DNA from: Halichondria panicea
Lineage: Eukaryota; Porifera; Demospongiae; Suberitida; Halichondriidae
Direction: 5' to 3'
Length of the DNA stretch: 64,000 nucleotides
NCBI RefSeq assembly: GCF_963675165.1
Contig: NC_087386.1
Span: 5,715,566-5,779,565, forward strand
Within the stretch, counting starts at the first letter, position 1; each line of letters opens with the position of its first letter. Of the stretch, positions 38,001 to 50,300 are shown piece by piece. Below the pieces are notes generated by a model. It was not told the DNA's origin. It saw only the letters and a list, made by a program, of their open reading frames with translations, and did not search any database. The position numbers and the translations under genes are program-made.

Positions 38001-41000
38001 TAAAAAAATTAGACTGAGTATAATTATAGTAGCAACATTGAACATAACAAATACACATAATTATACGTGTCTATAGACTTAGCGAAGTAATTATGTTGTG
38101 CCCAAAGTAAGGTGGAGTGTGAAGTCTATAGCTATACAGGACACTCCAAAGCTATACCTTTCTTCAATCTGCATGCCTGCAAAGTTTTGGCCCTTGGTGA
38201 AACTTTAAACGATTTGTGCGTGTTGAAGAGACACACTGACCAAGCCTTTTGCCATTGATTTCCACACACATTGGGTTGTGGATTCAGCAAATTCCACATT
38301 TATACTCTCGTTATCTCAATATCTACCACTGTGCAACAGTGTGTGTAAGTTGTTGATCCTCTTTCCAATAACAGGTGTCATGTGATGATTACAGCCAGTG
38401 TTCCGTTCCATATCTGCATTCCAGCTTTTACACTAACCCTCCAGTTGCTGTTGTACATAATTATAATTATGGTTTATGGTCTATATAACACAGGACAACC
38501 AGACAACTCTGTATGCATGTAGCCAGTAACAACAGCATCGTGATCTCTCTTTTAATTGCATTCCAATCTTTTTTACATTGGTTCAGTGTAGTGTGTTCCC
38601 AACAATAACTCTATTATTCTGTGACTAAGGCTCAAGGGTAGTATAGTTTAGACATAGATCTAACTGTTTTCGTCGCTGAACCCCAGTGAACCCTATTCAG
38701 TTAGGAGATAATTATGCTTGCTACAAATGTTGAGAGCACTGCACCTTTCATATACATCTGGACGAGTTCTAACCAGGACCTCAGCTGGAGAAACACTATA
38801 GCTAGCCATAGAGACCTTGAGCAACGTACAGAGCTAGCTAAACAGCTAGTTACAAGCGTTCTACAGGCCTATAGAGTTTGTTGTGACAAGGTCGCGGTTA
38901 AGGTTACAGTATACTAATTGCTCATCAATGATTCATAAGATATTTATTTCTCATCACAACGTTATTTTTGTAACTTGCAACGATTATCAATGGAAAGAGA
39001 ACAAGGAACAATGCTAGCTACAATAATAACTCAGAGTTTATATGTCTTGTAATCCAATGAAGTGGTCTGAGGTCAGCTGGAAAAACTGAGTATTTTGTCG
39101 TCAAATTGTGTTGACTGCATAGCTTCTAGGTTGTCTTTCTGACCAGTATTCGATGCCTGAAGACTTACTGGAGGGCGACTCGAAGAGATCTTGTTCATAG
39201 AGACCTTACAGCAAAAAATATATCCTTGTTACTACTCTACAGTCGCTATATTAGCCTACAAAAACAGCTAGAAAAATGAACTTACTCTCTTGGGAAAAAC
39301 TCTTTGAGTCACCTGCCCCTTTATTCGTATAATAAGAAACAGCAGAGTATACGGTAAGGAGGGGTTTCCTGATGTCTGGAATTAACGCAGAGTAACCATT
39401 GCCAGATGAGAGCCATTTTACTAGCTGAACTACATTGAACACCCACGCAGATTTGAGCGTGGGTGGAACAGTATACCGTAACCTTAACTACCAGCTAAAC
39501 AAACGTCATCACAAATGAAGATTCAATTAAATAAGTGTTGTACCTCCTCTGCCCTGACATTAGTGTAGATAGTCATGTGATATTGTATGAGTGATAATAA
39601 TTATTATTGTGTAATGAGTGGATCGCTGTACTATCTTGACTCTGTACAGAATGGAGACACAGCATTGGTCATGGCCAGTCTGAATGGTCACTGTGGAGTT
39701 GTTCGAATGTTGTTGGAGGCCAAGGCTGACGTTCACAACAAGAATAATGTGAGTCACGCTGCATGGTGGTCTTTGTGTACTCTGCTGATTCCATGGTTGA
39801 GTGTGTGTACTGTCACCTCTGTGTTAGTCTCGTTCCTAGGCCGCTTTTTTCGAAGGGGAAAAAGGCCTGGTGTCCATTGCTTGGGTGTTAGTGTGCATGG
39901 TAATCGTGCACTAATGTAAAACTGTTGCAAACTAGTCCGTTTACTAGGAATATGTTCCGTAATACGTACTTCCATACTGAAGCTATGGCTTATGCCCTCT
40001 ATTGCGTTCGCCAAGAAAGCTGGTACACTTAGTCTGAAGTCTGAGGCCAGTAGTCTCTAGTTCTACGATGGTCGTATAGTTGTCTTCTCAAGCAGCAGTT
40101 AGAAGTACCATAGGAAGCATGCACAATGACTTGCTCTATAGCCTGTCCTTCCAAGCTCAGACATTCCGACCATACGACTGTCGTGAAGTAGACGAGAGGC
40201 TCTTCTGGCTTCAGACTAGTGTGCAAGCCTTCTTGATCAACACAATAGAAGCACAGCACGGTAGATAGGGGGAAAAGAAGGGGATTACCCATATTTTACA
40301 GCAAAACTAAGTGCATGCGCACTATCAGTATACACCAGGCCGCATTTTCCTCCCTTCCATTCCATACAAAAGAATCGGCCTGGGAACGAGGCTACCTCTG
40401 TGTATGAGTGGACTGAGTAGTGGAGAGTGTACAATTAGCTGGTCCAGTTGCTGTGATATATAATTATATGGTTTATGGTCTATAACAGGACAACCAGACA
40501 GCTCTGTTTGTAGCCAGTAGGAATGGACATGATGAGATAGTGAGGGTCCTCTTAGCAGCCAAGGCTACAGTCAACACTCAGGAGAAGGTTGGTTTTGTTG
40601 TACAAACCCATTTCCCACAACATGCTGTTTACATTGTTTTCCTCCTATGTACAGTTGGGAGTGACCCCTCTTTGGGCAGCCAGTTTCAGTGGTCACCAGA
40701 AATGTATGGAGCTCCTAATCGATGCTGGGGCCAATGTTGATGTACCCAAAGAGGTGAGTGTAAGTAGCTGTACACACATCTCAGAGGCCACTAGCCACAG
40801 AGCCTCCCCATGTTCTGTTGACCTGGTCCATTAGACACCAGAGCTAGTCATGTTTGTGTAGATTGAGAGCACTGGTAGTTGGTGTACTGAGGTACGATAC
40901 GCATCTCGTGATCTCTCTTTTAACCAAAAATTTTACAATGTAATGCACAATAACTTTGACTAAGGCTCAAGGGTAGTATAGTTTAGACCTAGATCTAACT

Positions 41001-41603
41001 GTTTCCGTCCCTGAACCAGTAAACGTCATCACAATGGAATATTCAATTCAAAAACGATGTCGTACCTCCTCTGCCCTGACATTAGTGTAGATAGTCATGT
41101 GATATTGTATGAGTGATATTGTGTAATGAGTGGATCTGTACTATCTTGACTCTGTACAGGGTGGAGGCACTGCATTGATGGTAGCTGCTCAGAATGGTCA
41201 TGTGAGGGCAGTGGAAATATTAATTGCTGCAAAAGCTAAAATTGACATTCAAGCGAAGGTGAGATTTACTATTTGTCTGTTAGTAATTATTTGGATCTGT
41301 ACACAGAACGGAGCCACGGCATTGTACATGGCCAGTAAGAATGGTCATTGTGGAGTTGTTAGAATGTTGTTGGAGGCCAAGGCTGACGTTAAAATCAAAA
41401 CTAATGTGAGTCACGCTGCATGATTGTATATAATTATGATACTGTATATCACCATGGCAACATTAAATCCAGTGGTTGTGTGATAAATTCCTTATTTCCC
41501 TTCATCACTAACTGCTCACATACCCACTATACAGGACGGACATACTGCCTATGATGTGGCTAGTAGCAATAGACACACTCAAGTGTGTGAACTACTACAC
41601 TGA
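35001..41603 (+). CDS. KA3: protein kinase with eight ankyrin repeats and an extra intron
   Basis: Predicted 615 residues. Exons: 35001-35512, 35626-36013, 36197-36283, 36344-36442, 36510-36608, 37700-37798, 39650-39748, 40489-40587, 40655-40753, 41160-41258, 41307-41405, 41535-41603. The kinase is split by a phase-2 intron between SR and Y of the DLGVSRY segment; all other introns are phase 0. Kinase motifs are intact (AKK lysine, [14 protein letters not shown]), with a divergent stretch KIVPHSIRNYFKSI where KA1 has SYLTHDAIKYV. The ankyrin exons follow ABCDABCD with changes at binding-face codons (SGATPL, LGVTPL, NGDTALVMAS, GGGTALMVAA). The last C and D exons resemble KA2 rather than KA1. 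Probably cytosolic. The fused reading frame depends on the predicted splice sites, all GT-AG. Confidence 0.87.
35513..35625 (+). other. Kinase intron present only in KA3 and KA4 (113 bp)
   Basis: The intron is bounded by direct repeats: CAGGTATGTTG spans the donor and again the acceptor. KA1, KA2 and KA5 are uninterrupted at this point. It is AT-rich and ends CATTTACAG. KA4 has the homologous 116-bp intron. Confidence 0.85.
36634..37150. mobile_element. MITE, TAGCCTCG family, ~517 bp, in KA3
   Basis: Orthologous to 3959-4457. Starts TAGCCTCGATTCCAGGCC and ends GGAATCGAGGCTA, then CTATACACA, matching the left flank ATATACACA except for the first base. Confidence 0.75.
37440..37593. mobile_element. 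Fold-back element with perfect 43-bp arms
   Basis: Arms 37481-37523 and 37551-37593 are exact inverted copies (beginning TGCCTCGATTAGGCTAATTG), separated by 27 nt. Just left, GTACCTCCTCTG (37440-37451) and CAGAGGAGGTAC (37461-37472) form a second 12-bp inverted repeat. It lies in the intron before the first C-type exon of KA3. It could extrude as a cruciform. Confidence 0.8.
37851..38439. mobile_element. MITE, GGGTTAGTG family, in KA3
   Basis: Orthologous to 5209-5782, with TCCAGTTGC on both sides. About 589 bp. Confidence 0.8.
38494..38529 (+). pseudogene. Relic A-type ankyrin exon in KA3
   Basis: DNQTTLYACSQ followed by TAA, after an intact CACAG acceptor. Same truncated remnant as at 5837. 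Confidence 0.65.
38714..38917 (+). other. Conserved intronic ORF (LGDM family) in KA3
   Basis: 67 codons from [16 protein letters not shown]; a small insertion (AGATAATTATG) breaks the upstream MNPIQLGD part. This argues against strict coding constraint. Confidence 0.3.
38897..39488. mobile_element. Inverted-repeat element, GTTAAGGTTAC family, in KA3
   Basis: Orthologous to 6238-6845. Confidence 0.6.
39825..40394. mobile_element. MITE, TAGCCTCG family, ~570 bp, in KA3
   Basis: Orthologous to 7170-7729, with CCTCTGTGT duplicated on both sides. Confidence 0.8.
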
Positions 41604-42260
41604 CTCTGTACCTTATTAACTGTACTGTTACCATGGCAGCGCCTCTGATAGATACGTTGATTGCAAATTTATACACTACATCATTTTGTCTTATAATTAA
41701 ATTTTTTTCTATATACGGTTTCTCATGTATTTCACCAAGTTACATTCTGATCATGTAAAACTTGAAAGTTAATTGGTCAATAATGAGAAATGTGCAAAAT
41801 TAATAACCTGAAACTAGATTGAATTGTTTGTCTAAAGGTGCGGCCTGGAATCGAGGCTATATAATTATATAGGTGCTTGATTCTCAATCACATCTTGAGA
41901 TAGGAATCCCACTTGTAGTAGATAAGAGATGACAGCATGATGATCACATGACACAGCTGTAGAGGAAATACAATCACGAATATAATTATAAGGAATTCAA
42001 AAAAAGACAATAATTACTACCGCAAATAAATCTAATAACCAGCTCAACTTCTACAGCTATAGGGTATAATATGTCTCCTCGATCACTATCATTAATACAA
42101 AAAGATCTCCAAGGTTACCATAGATACACAGCCAAACTGACTTCCCTCACTATTCAGTAGAGGGAGCATTGGACTCAAACAAAGATCTACAAACAGACAG
42201 CTAGCTTCAACATGTATTAACACACAAGCACCCTCTGTAAAGGAATGCTCCATCTCTCAC
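41604..42260. other. KA3 3' flank
   Basis: Non-coding. ATTAAA at 41696-41701, 93 nt after the stop, corresponds to the AATAAA after KA2 and may be the polyadenylation signal. A solitary right end of the TAGCCTCG family is near 41839-41858. Confidence 0.45.
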
Positions 42261-42775
42261 CATAATGAAGAGGGTGTCTGATTGTCTGTGTCCTCAATAT
42301 TAACATCTGCTCCCCTCTTCACAAGTAGTTTCACCGTGTTCAGGTTGCCACGGTCACAGGCCCAGTGAAGAAGACCCATCCCCTGTATCATGAAATGCAT
42401 CTCTATAATTATACATGTGCAAGTATGTGTACAGCATTCTACAATCAGCATTAGTTTCAAACATTAAACAGGCTCAGTTAGTTCAAATTATACAGCAATT
42501 TTCTTATAATTGGAGAGTCTTTTCAGAATGTGTATATCAACTATATAACTATTTTGGCACATAATTACAGGAATGAACTATATTATAACATTATTAACCT
42601 GTCTACTCACCTCTTGGTCAGTTTGATTGACATTGGTGTCAGAGAGTAGAGATCGTAATTTCTTTTCATTCCCTCCTTACACCAGTCGAACATTGTCGTC
42701 TTGTCGTCAGTTAGTGCCCTCCTCTGTGTCTCATCCAGCCAGAGTGCTCCCCTGCATGACCAGAGTCCCCACAAT
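42261..42775 (-). pseudogene. ACBD6-like gene fragment, two exons, frameshifted
   Basis: Upstream exon (about 42611 to 42770, donor GTGAGT) encodes [20 protein letters not shown] and then, one frame over, NEKKLRSLLSDTNVNQTDQE. One G appears to be missing in the GAGGGAATG stretch. The next exon, 42261-42382, encodes GMGLLHWACDRGNLNTVKLL in phase 0 with it, and has one extra base in the AAGAGGGTG stretch that scrambles the end. The order (acidic linker, then LLHWACDRG ankyrin) matches the C-terminal half of ACBD6-type acyl-CoA-binding proteins, from memory of that family. It is fused on its 5' side to FATP sequence. Confidence 0.6.
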
Positions 42776-43790
42776 GGCAGCCATTCCAGCACGCCCCTCG
42801 TTACCAGGCACCTCAACACCATACACCACCACATCCGTCAACTTTAACACAGTAGCAATACGAGTCTCAACCTCTGCCGTGGATACGTTCTCCCCCTTCC
42901 AACGAAACGTGTCCCCAGATCGATCACACAAATACACCCAACCTTCCTCGTCAATGCGCATTATGTCTCCAGTTCTGAAAAAAGCATCTCCTGCTTTGAA
43001 ACAATTCCTAAGAAATTTTTTGCTGAGTTCTCTTTGTTTCGATATCCGTAGAAGGGAGAGACTGTAGTAGGTTCGCTCACACCACACTCGACACAGAAAC
43101 CATTCTCATCTCTTAGGTAATCGCCAGTCTCCGGATGAAGCTTCAGGATAGTGACGTTTTGAAGGGATGGTACAAACAGTGGGAGAGCTCCAACAGATCC
43201 TGGCTTATTGTCAATGTTGATGATACCAAAGTTACCCTCAGCAGAGCCATAAAACTCGATAATGTGATCAAATCGTTTCTGGAACTCCAGCCACAGCTCT
43301 TTTCTGAGTCCTGCAGTGATGATTAGACGTACTTTGTGATGTGTGTTAGTGGGTTGAGGGGGTTGGGCCAACACGTAGCGATTCAACTCCCCAATCGTGC
43401 ACACCATCTGCACAGTGGGGGAGTAAGTGGATATAAATGAAGTGATGTCACCAGTACACAGTGATACATAGCTCAAGTTGTGTAGTGAAAGCAAAGGCAA
43501 GAATAGCTGAAAGCATAACAATACGTACTGTCTATCTAAGACATTAATGTAAGTGGGTCAGCTAGCCCCAGCCAATTAGCCAACTCACAGTGCAGTTGTA
43601 CTTTGCACTATCAGTCCAACAGTGTTTGGCAGAGAACTTTTTCCTAATGGCGAGAGTGGCTCCTGTGTAGATCATAGGCCCTCCACCGTGTGCGAGGCCG
43701 TGGGAATGGTAGAGGGGCAGGACAGAGTACACACAGTCACTGTCAGTCACTCCTCCGGCAATCACAAAGAAAGTAGGAGAACGAAACAAT
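42770..43790 (-). pseudogene. FATP/SLC27A fragment, copy 4
   Basis: Exon 43589-43790 encodes the AMP-binding region (LPLYHSHG, IRKKFSAKHCWTDSAKYNCT). After a phase-0 intron, a long exon from 43407 encodes MVCTIGELNRYV, FYGSAEGN (the FATP form of the adenylate-forming motif), and then [19 protein letters not shown] and [17 protein letters not shown], hallmarks of FATPs that couple fatty-acid uptake to CoA activation. Between the two halves one A is missing in an A run (43016-43021 on the plus strand), which shifts the frame. All 5' exons and the last ~90 residues of the family are absent; the 3' end is replaced by ACBD6-like sequence. Homopolymer errors in assembly could mimic the frameshift. 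Confidence 0.75.
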
Positions 43791-44324
43791 CTGTGAGAGA
43801 GAGGGACGGGATTAGTACACTCTGATACTCAAGGTGTGTGTGTGTGAGGTATCTAGTGGTGGGGTAGATAATAAGGTGCAATTCTGTACACAATAATAAC
43901 AGACTGAAATGATAAAATCCACAGATATATGCAGCTAGCTAGCTAGATGGCCGTTGAAAGGTACGTGACTTAGAAGATCTGACGTCTCTCAGATCCAGAC
44001 ACATGAGAGTAGTGACAATGATATCTTAGCCAGCTGATGGAGGTATCTATTGTAGGGTGGGAGGGTACTCACACTTACCATGAATTGTGTTGCCTATACA
44101 GTAGGTCTTTAGATTCTCCATTCGCCATGGTGGTCCAAGACACATCATGCAAGTCCTTGAATTTACATTATTGTATTTATGTGTCTGATTTGGTAAAGAT
44201 CATTAAGCCTCTGAAATACACCGCGGTTACTGAATACCAATTATTTGGGCATGTGCAGTAGGAGTATGTGTCATATGACCAATGAACACAAAGAGATACT
44301 CCCCTTTTTCTGCAAAAGTCCAAA
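43791..44324. other. Intergenic region between FATP fragment and KA4
   Basis: Near copy of 1915-2443, including the 50-nt minus-strand open segment (44079-44128) with a GTAAGTG donor. No supported gene. Confidence 0.5.
44249..44258. promoter_or_regulatory. Changed NRF1-like motif upstream of KA4
   Basis: GCATGTGCAG, 67 bp before the KA4 ATG. One base differs from the motif before the other kinase genes. Confidence 0.35.
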
Positions 44325-47300
44325 ATGGCTACAAGAAGTGACCTTGATGCTCTGGTGGTCCAGGTGGAAGGATTGGATCTAGAGGAGAACCAAGCTGGTC
44401 ATGGAGCTTATGGCTGTGTCTTTAGAGTGACGGTGAATGGAAAAGACTGCATTGCTAAGAAGCTCCACTCCATCTTGCTCCAAGAGCGATCCCTTGGACA
44501 GAGGGGGAACATTGTGACCAAGTTCAGAAATGAATGTCGTATTCTGAGTGTTTTACATCACCCCAACATTGTCGGTTTCGTTGGAGTCAATTACGGCCGC
44601 GATAAGAACGACATCAGTCTAATAATGGAGAGGCTTCATTCTGACTTGGCCAATTTTGTTGAAACCCATCGAGATACGAATATCGCCACTAGAATCCATA
44701 TCCTGTATAATGTATCCAAGGGCCTTCACTATCTCCACTGTCTGACCCCTCCCCTCATCCATCGTGACCTCACTGCTCCCAACATCCTGCTCACTGAGGA
44801 CCTCACTGCCAAGATCGGAGACCTGGGTGTCTCCAGGTATGTTTGTTTGTTTGTTTGCAACAAAGGAGAATGTTGTTTTTTAGAGACAAAATGAGAATTA
44901 CTTAATGTGAGAAAACAAAGGCAGATATGTAAAAACTAATGTTCATTTACAGGTATGTTGATCTGGAGAGATTGACTCATGTTCTGACGAATATCCCGGG
45001 AAATCCAAGCTACATGCCTCCCGAGTGTCATGTGGAGCCACCCACCTACACTACCAAGCTGGACATCTTCTCATTCGGTCATCTCATCATTCACACTGTT
45101 ATCGGTGATTTCCCTAAAGTCTCTTACTTTACTCCTGAGGTTATCAAGCACGTGGATGATGGAAAGATGGAGCTCATGCGTCGAAGCACTGCTGTCCATG
45201 GTGACAAAATGGGGGAGAAACACGCTCTTTATCCTCTTGTTGTTAGCTGCCTCCATGACCGACCTCAACAGAGACCGTCAGTTGACGAAGTGATTGTCTC
45301 ACTCAGAAAGCTGTGTCTACAGCACCCCAGGATGGTACGTGAGTGAGTGGGTGGAGGTATCAAATGTGCATTGTCAGCTTATATAGTGTTAGTGTGCTGG
45401 TACTTCTGTGTGGGTGGCTATAGAATCTTGAACAGTATATAACATGTACATACAATTTTCATCTTTTGGGTGTGTTTGCTGATAGTGTATTTTCTCCCAG
45501 GCATTTCTAGATGCTTGTAAGAGGGGCAATGTGGGTGTGGTTCTGGAGCTACTGGAGTGTGGGGCTGATCCCAACCAGGCAGACAAGGTGAGGGGAATAC
45601 TGTCTACAGTGCCAATACGTCCGTTGGTTGATGATGTTGTCTCTACAGGATGGTGCTCTTTACTGGGCTAGTGAAAATGGATATGATGAGATAGTGAGGG
45701 TCCTCTTAGCAGCCAAGGCTACAGTCAACACTCAGATCAAGGTTGGTTTTGTTGCACAAACACATTTCCCACAACATGATGTTTACATTGTTTTCCTCCT
45801 ATGTACAGTCGGGAGAAACCCCTCTTTGGACAGCCAGTTTCGATGGTCACCAGAAATGTATGGAGCTCCTAATCGATGCTGGGGCCAATGTTGATGTACC
45901 TCAAGAGGTGAGTGTAAGTAGCTGTACACATAGCCTCGATTCCAGGCCAATTAAAGTATGGCCTGGTACTTATTGCATGGTGATAGTGAGCACGTGATAG
46001 TTTATTCTCCAGAATCTGGGGGATCCCCTCTTTTCTTTCTTTCTATCTATGTACATCAGCTTAGCTCTCTATTGCGTTGTTCCAGAAGGCTTTCACACTA
46101 GTCTGAAGCCAGAAGAGGCTCTCATCCACCTCTATGACGGCTGTATAGTTAGGATATCTTAGCTTTGATCTGTACAGGCTATGGGAAGTGTATGGTGCCT
46201 CTTGACTGCTTCTTGCAAAGAAAACTTGGCTATAGGACCATCGTGGACGGTATTGCAGAGGCAATTAGCCTAATCGAGGCACGCGTGTCTCGGTTACACC
46301 CACGCTCAGTGGTATTGCAGAGGCAATTAGCCTAATCGAGGCACGCGTGTCGTACCTCCTCTGCCCTGATATTAGTGTAGATAGTCATGTGATATTGTAT
46401 GAGTGATATTGTGTAATGAGTGGATCTGTACTATCTTGACTCTGTACAGGATGGGATCACAGCATTGTGGGTAGCTGCTCAGAATGGTCATGTGAGGGCA
46501 GTGGAATTATTGATTGCTGCTAAGGCTGGAGTTGACATTCAAAATAAGGTGAGATTTACTAGAGTAGTGGATTGAGTAGTGGATTAGCTGGTCCAGTTGC
46601 GGGTTAGTGTAAAGCTGGAATGCGGAATAGAACGGAATATGGAATGGCTAAAAAGAGAGCTGCTGATGGTGCTCTGTATTTTTTTAGTGTAGTATGACTT
46701 AAATACTTGTTAAAGTGCTACAGAATCCTTTTATAGACACAAAGCTAATTTTAGAAGACTATTATGTAAAAAAAGTAGACTGAGTATAATTATAGTAGCA
46801 ACATTGAACATTACAAATACACATAATTATACGTGTCTATAGACTTAGCGAAGTAATTATGTTGTGCCCAAAGTAAGGTGGAGTGTGAAGTCTATAGCTA
46901 TACAGGACACTCCAAAGCTATACCTTTCTTCTATCTGCATGCCTGCAAAGTTTTGGCCCTTGGTGAAACTTTAAACGATTTGTGCGTGTTGAAGGGACAC
47001 ACTGACCAAGCATTTTGCCATTGATTTCCACACACATTGGGTTGTGGAGTCAGCAAATTCCACATTTATACTCTCAACAATGAAACTGTTATCTCAATAT
47101 CTACCACTGTGCAACAGTGTGTGTAAGTTGTTGATCCTCTTTCCAATAACAGGTGTCATGTGATGATTACAGCCAGCTACATGTTCCGTTCCATATCTGC
47201 ATTCCAGCTTTTACACTAACCCTCCAGTTGCTGTTATACATAATTATAATTATGGTTTATGGTCTATATAACACAGGACAACCAGACAGCTCTGTATGCA

Positions 47301-50300
47301 TGTAGCCAGTAACAACAGCATCGTGATCTCTCTTTTAATTGCATACCAATCTTTTTTACATTGGTTTTCAATGTAGTGTGTTCCCTACAATAACTCTATT
47401 ATTCTGTGACTAAGGCTCAAGGGTAGTATAGTTTAGACATAGATCTAACTGTTTCCGTCGCTGAACCCCGGTGAACCCTATTCAGTTAGGTGATATGCTT
47501 GCTACAAATGTTGAGAGCACTGCACCTTTCATATACATCTGGACGAGTTCTAACCAGGACCTCAGCTGGAGAAACACTATAGCTAGCCATAGAGACCTTG
47601 AGCAACGTACAGAGCTAGCTAAACAGCTAGTTACAAGCGTTCTACAGGCCTATAGAGTTTGTCGTGACAAGATCGCGGTTAAGGTTACAGTATACTAATT
47701 GCTCATGAATGATTCATAAGATATTTATTTCTCATCACAATTATTTCTCATCACAACGTTATTTTTGTAACTTGCAACGATTATCAATGGAAAGAGAACA
47801 TGGAACAATGCTAGCTACAATAATAACTCAGAGTTTATATGTCGTGTAATCCAATGAAGTGGTCTGAGGTCAGCTGGAAAAACTGAGTATTTTGTCGTCA
47901 AATTTTGTTGACTGCATAGCTTCTAGGTTGTCTTTCTGACCAGTATTCGATGCCTGAAGACTTACTGGAGGGCGACTCGAAGAGATCTTGTTCATAGAGA
48001 CCTTACAGCAAAAAATATATCCTTGTTACTACTCTACAGTCGCTATATTAGCCTACAAAAACAGCTAGAAAAATAGCCGTAACTTTGTTGTAACTTACTC
48101 TCTTGGGAAAAACTCTTTGAGTCACCTGCCCCTTTATTCGTATAATAAGAAACAGCAGAGTATACGGTAAGGAGGGGTTTCCTGGTGTCTGGAATTAGCG
48201 CAGAGTAACCATTGCCAGATGAGAGCCATTTTACTAGCTGAACTACATTGAACACCCACGCAGATTTGAGCGTGGGTGGAACAGTATACCGTAACCTTAA
48301 CTACCAGCTAAACAAACGTCATCACAAATGAAAATTCAATTAAATAAATGTCGTACCTCCTCTGCCCTGACATTATTGTAGATAGTCATGTGATATTGTA
48401 TGAGTGATAATAATTATTATTGTGTAATGAGTGGATCTGTACTATCTTGACTCTGTACAGAATGGAGATGGAACCACAGCATTGTACATGGCCAGTCAGG
48501 AGGGTCACTGTGGAGTTGTTAGAATGTTGTTGGAGGCCAAGGCTGACGTTCACAACAAGACTAATGTGAGTCACGCTGCATGGTGGTCTTTGTGTACTCT
48601 GCTGATTCCATGGTTGAGTGTGTGTACTGTCACCTCTGTGTTAGTCTCGTTCCTAGGCCGCTTTTTTCGAAGTGGGAAAAGGCGTGGTGTCCATTGCTTG
48701 GGTGTTAGTGCGCATGGTAATCGTGCACTAATGTAAAACTTTTGCAAACTAGTCCGTTTACTAGGAATATGTTCCGTAATACGTACTTCCATACTGAAGC
48801 TATGGCTTATGCCCTCTATTACGTTGGCCAAGAAAGCTGGTACACTTAGTCTGAAGTCTGAGGCCAGTAGTCTCTAGTTCTACGATGGTCGTATAGTTGT
48901 CTTCTCAAGCAGCAGTTAGAAGTACCATAGGAAGCATGCACAAAGACTTGCTATAGCCAGTCCTTCCAAGCTCAGACATTCCGACCATACGACTGTCGTG
49001 AAGTAGACGAGAGGCTCTTCTGGCTTCAGACTAGTGTGCAAGCCTTCTTGATCAACACAATAGAAGCACAGCACGGTAGATAGGGGGAAAAGAAGGGGAT
49101 TCCCCATATTCTACAGCAAAACTAAGTGCATGCGCACTCTCAGTAGACACCAGGCCGCATTTTCCTCCCTTCCATTCGATACCAAAGAATCGGCCTGGGA
49201 ACGAGGCTACCTCTGTGTATGAGTGGACTGAGTAGTGGAGAGTGTACAATTAGCTTGTCCAGTTGCTGTGATATATAATTATATGGTTTATGGTCTATAA
49301 CAGAACAACCAGACAGCTCTGCATATAGCCAGTAGGAATGGACATGATGAGATAGTGAGGGTCCTTTTAGCAGCCAAGGCTACAGTCAACACTCAGACCA
49401 AGGTTGGTTTTGTTGTACAAACACATTTCCCACAACATGCTGTTTACATTGTTTTCCTCTTATGTACAGGAGGGAGAGACTCCTCTTTGGACAGCCAGTT
49501 TCCATGGTCACCAGAAATGTATGGAGCTTCTAATCGATGCTGGGGCCAATGTTGATGTACCCAAAGAGGTGAGTGTAAGTAGCTGTACACACATCTCAGA
49601 GGCCACTAGCCACAGAGCCTCCCCATGTTCTGTTGACCTGGTCCATTAGACACCAGAGCTAGTCATGTTTGTGTAGAGAGCACTGGTAGTTGGTGTACTG
49701 AGGTACGACACGCATCTCGTGATCTCTCTTTTAATTGCATTCCAATGTAATGCACAAAAACTTTGACTAAGGCTCAAGGGTAGTATAGTTTAGACCTAGA
49801 TCTAACTGTTTCCGTCACTGAACCTCAGCTAGCTAGAGACAGAGCTATAGGCTTGTTGTACAGCTATTTTCTTTCAGTAGCAGTAGTATAGTAGACTTTC
49901 ATCGAAGTTAGTATTAGATGGGCGTGGCCTGTCCATATAGGCTATTGTCAGCCTTCACTCCTTTCAGACGATTGTCATCCACACTGTTGCTGGTTATGAG
50001 TATTTTGTTAACATAGCAGGCTAGGGGTAGCTATCAGAATGCTATCAGATGGCAACCTTCCATCTAACTTTCTATACCGTATAGCACGAAATTTTCGCGA
50101 ATTTCGGTGGTTAGCGATCCGACACGAAAATTAAGTCCACGAAAATTGTTCTTTAATTACTATAACGTGCAAAGATTAAAAGACGTGTCTTCCTGTAAGC
50201 AGTTATTCCACGAACATTGTGCAACGAAATGGTTTTGAGGCCATTCCAAGAAATATAAGTGCCTCGAAAATTTCGCGCTATACGGTATGTGACATCATTA

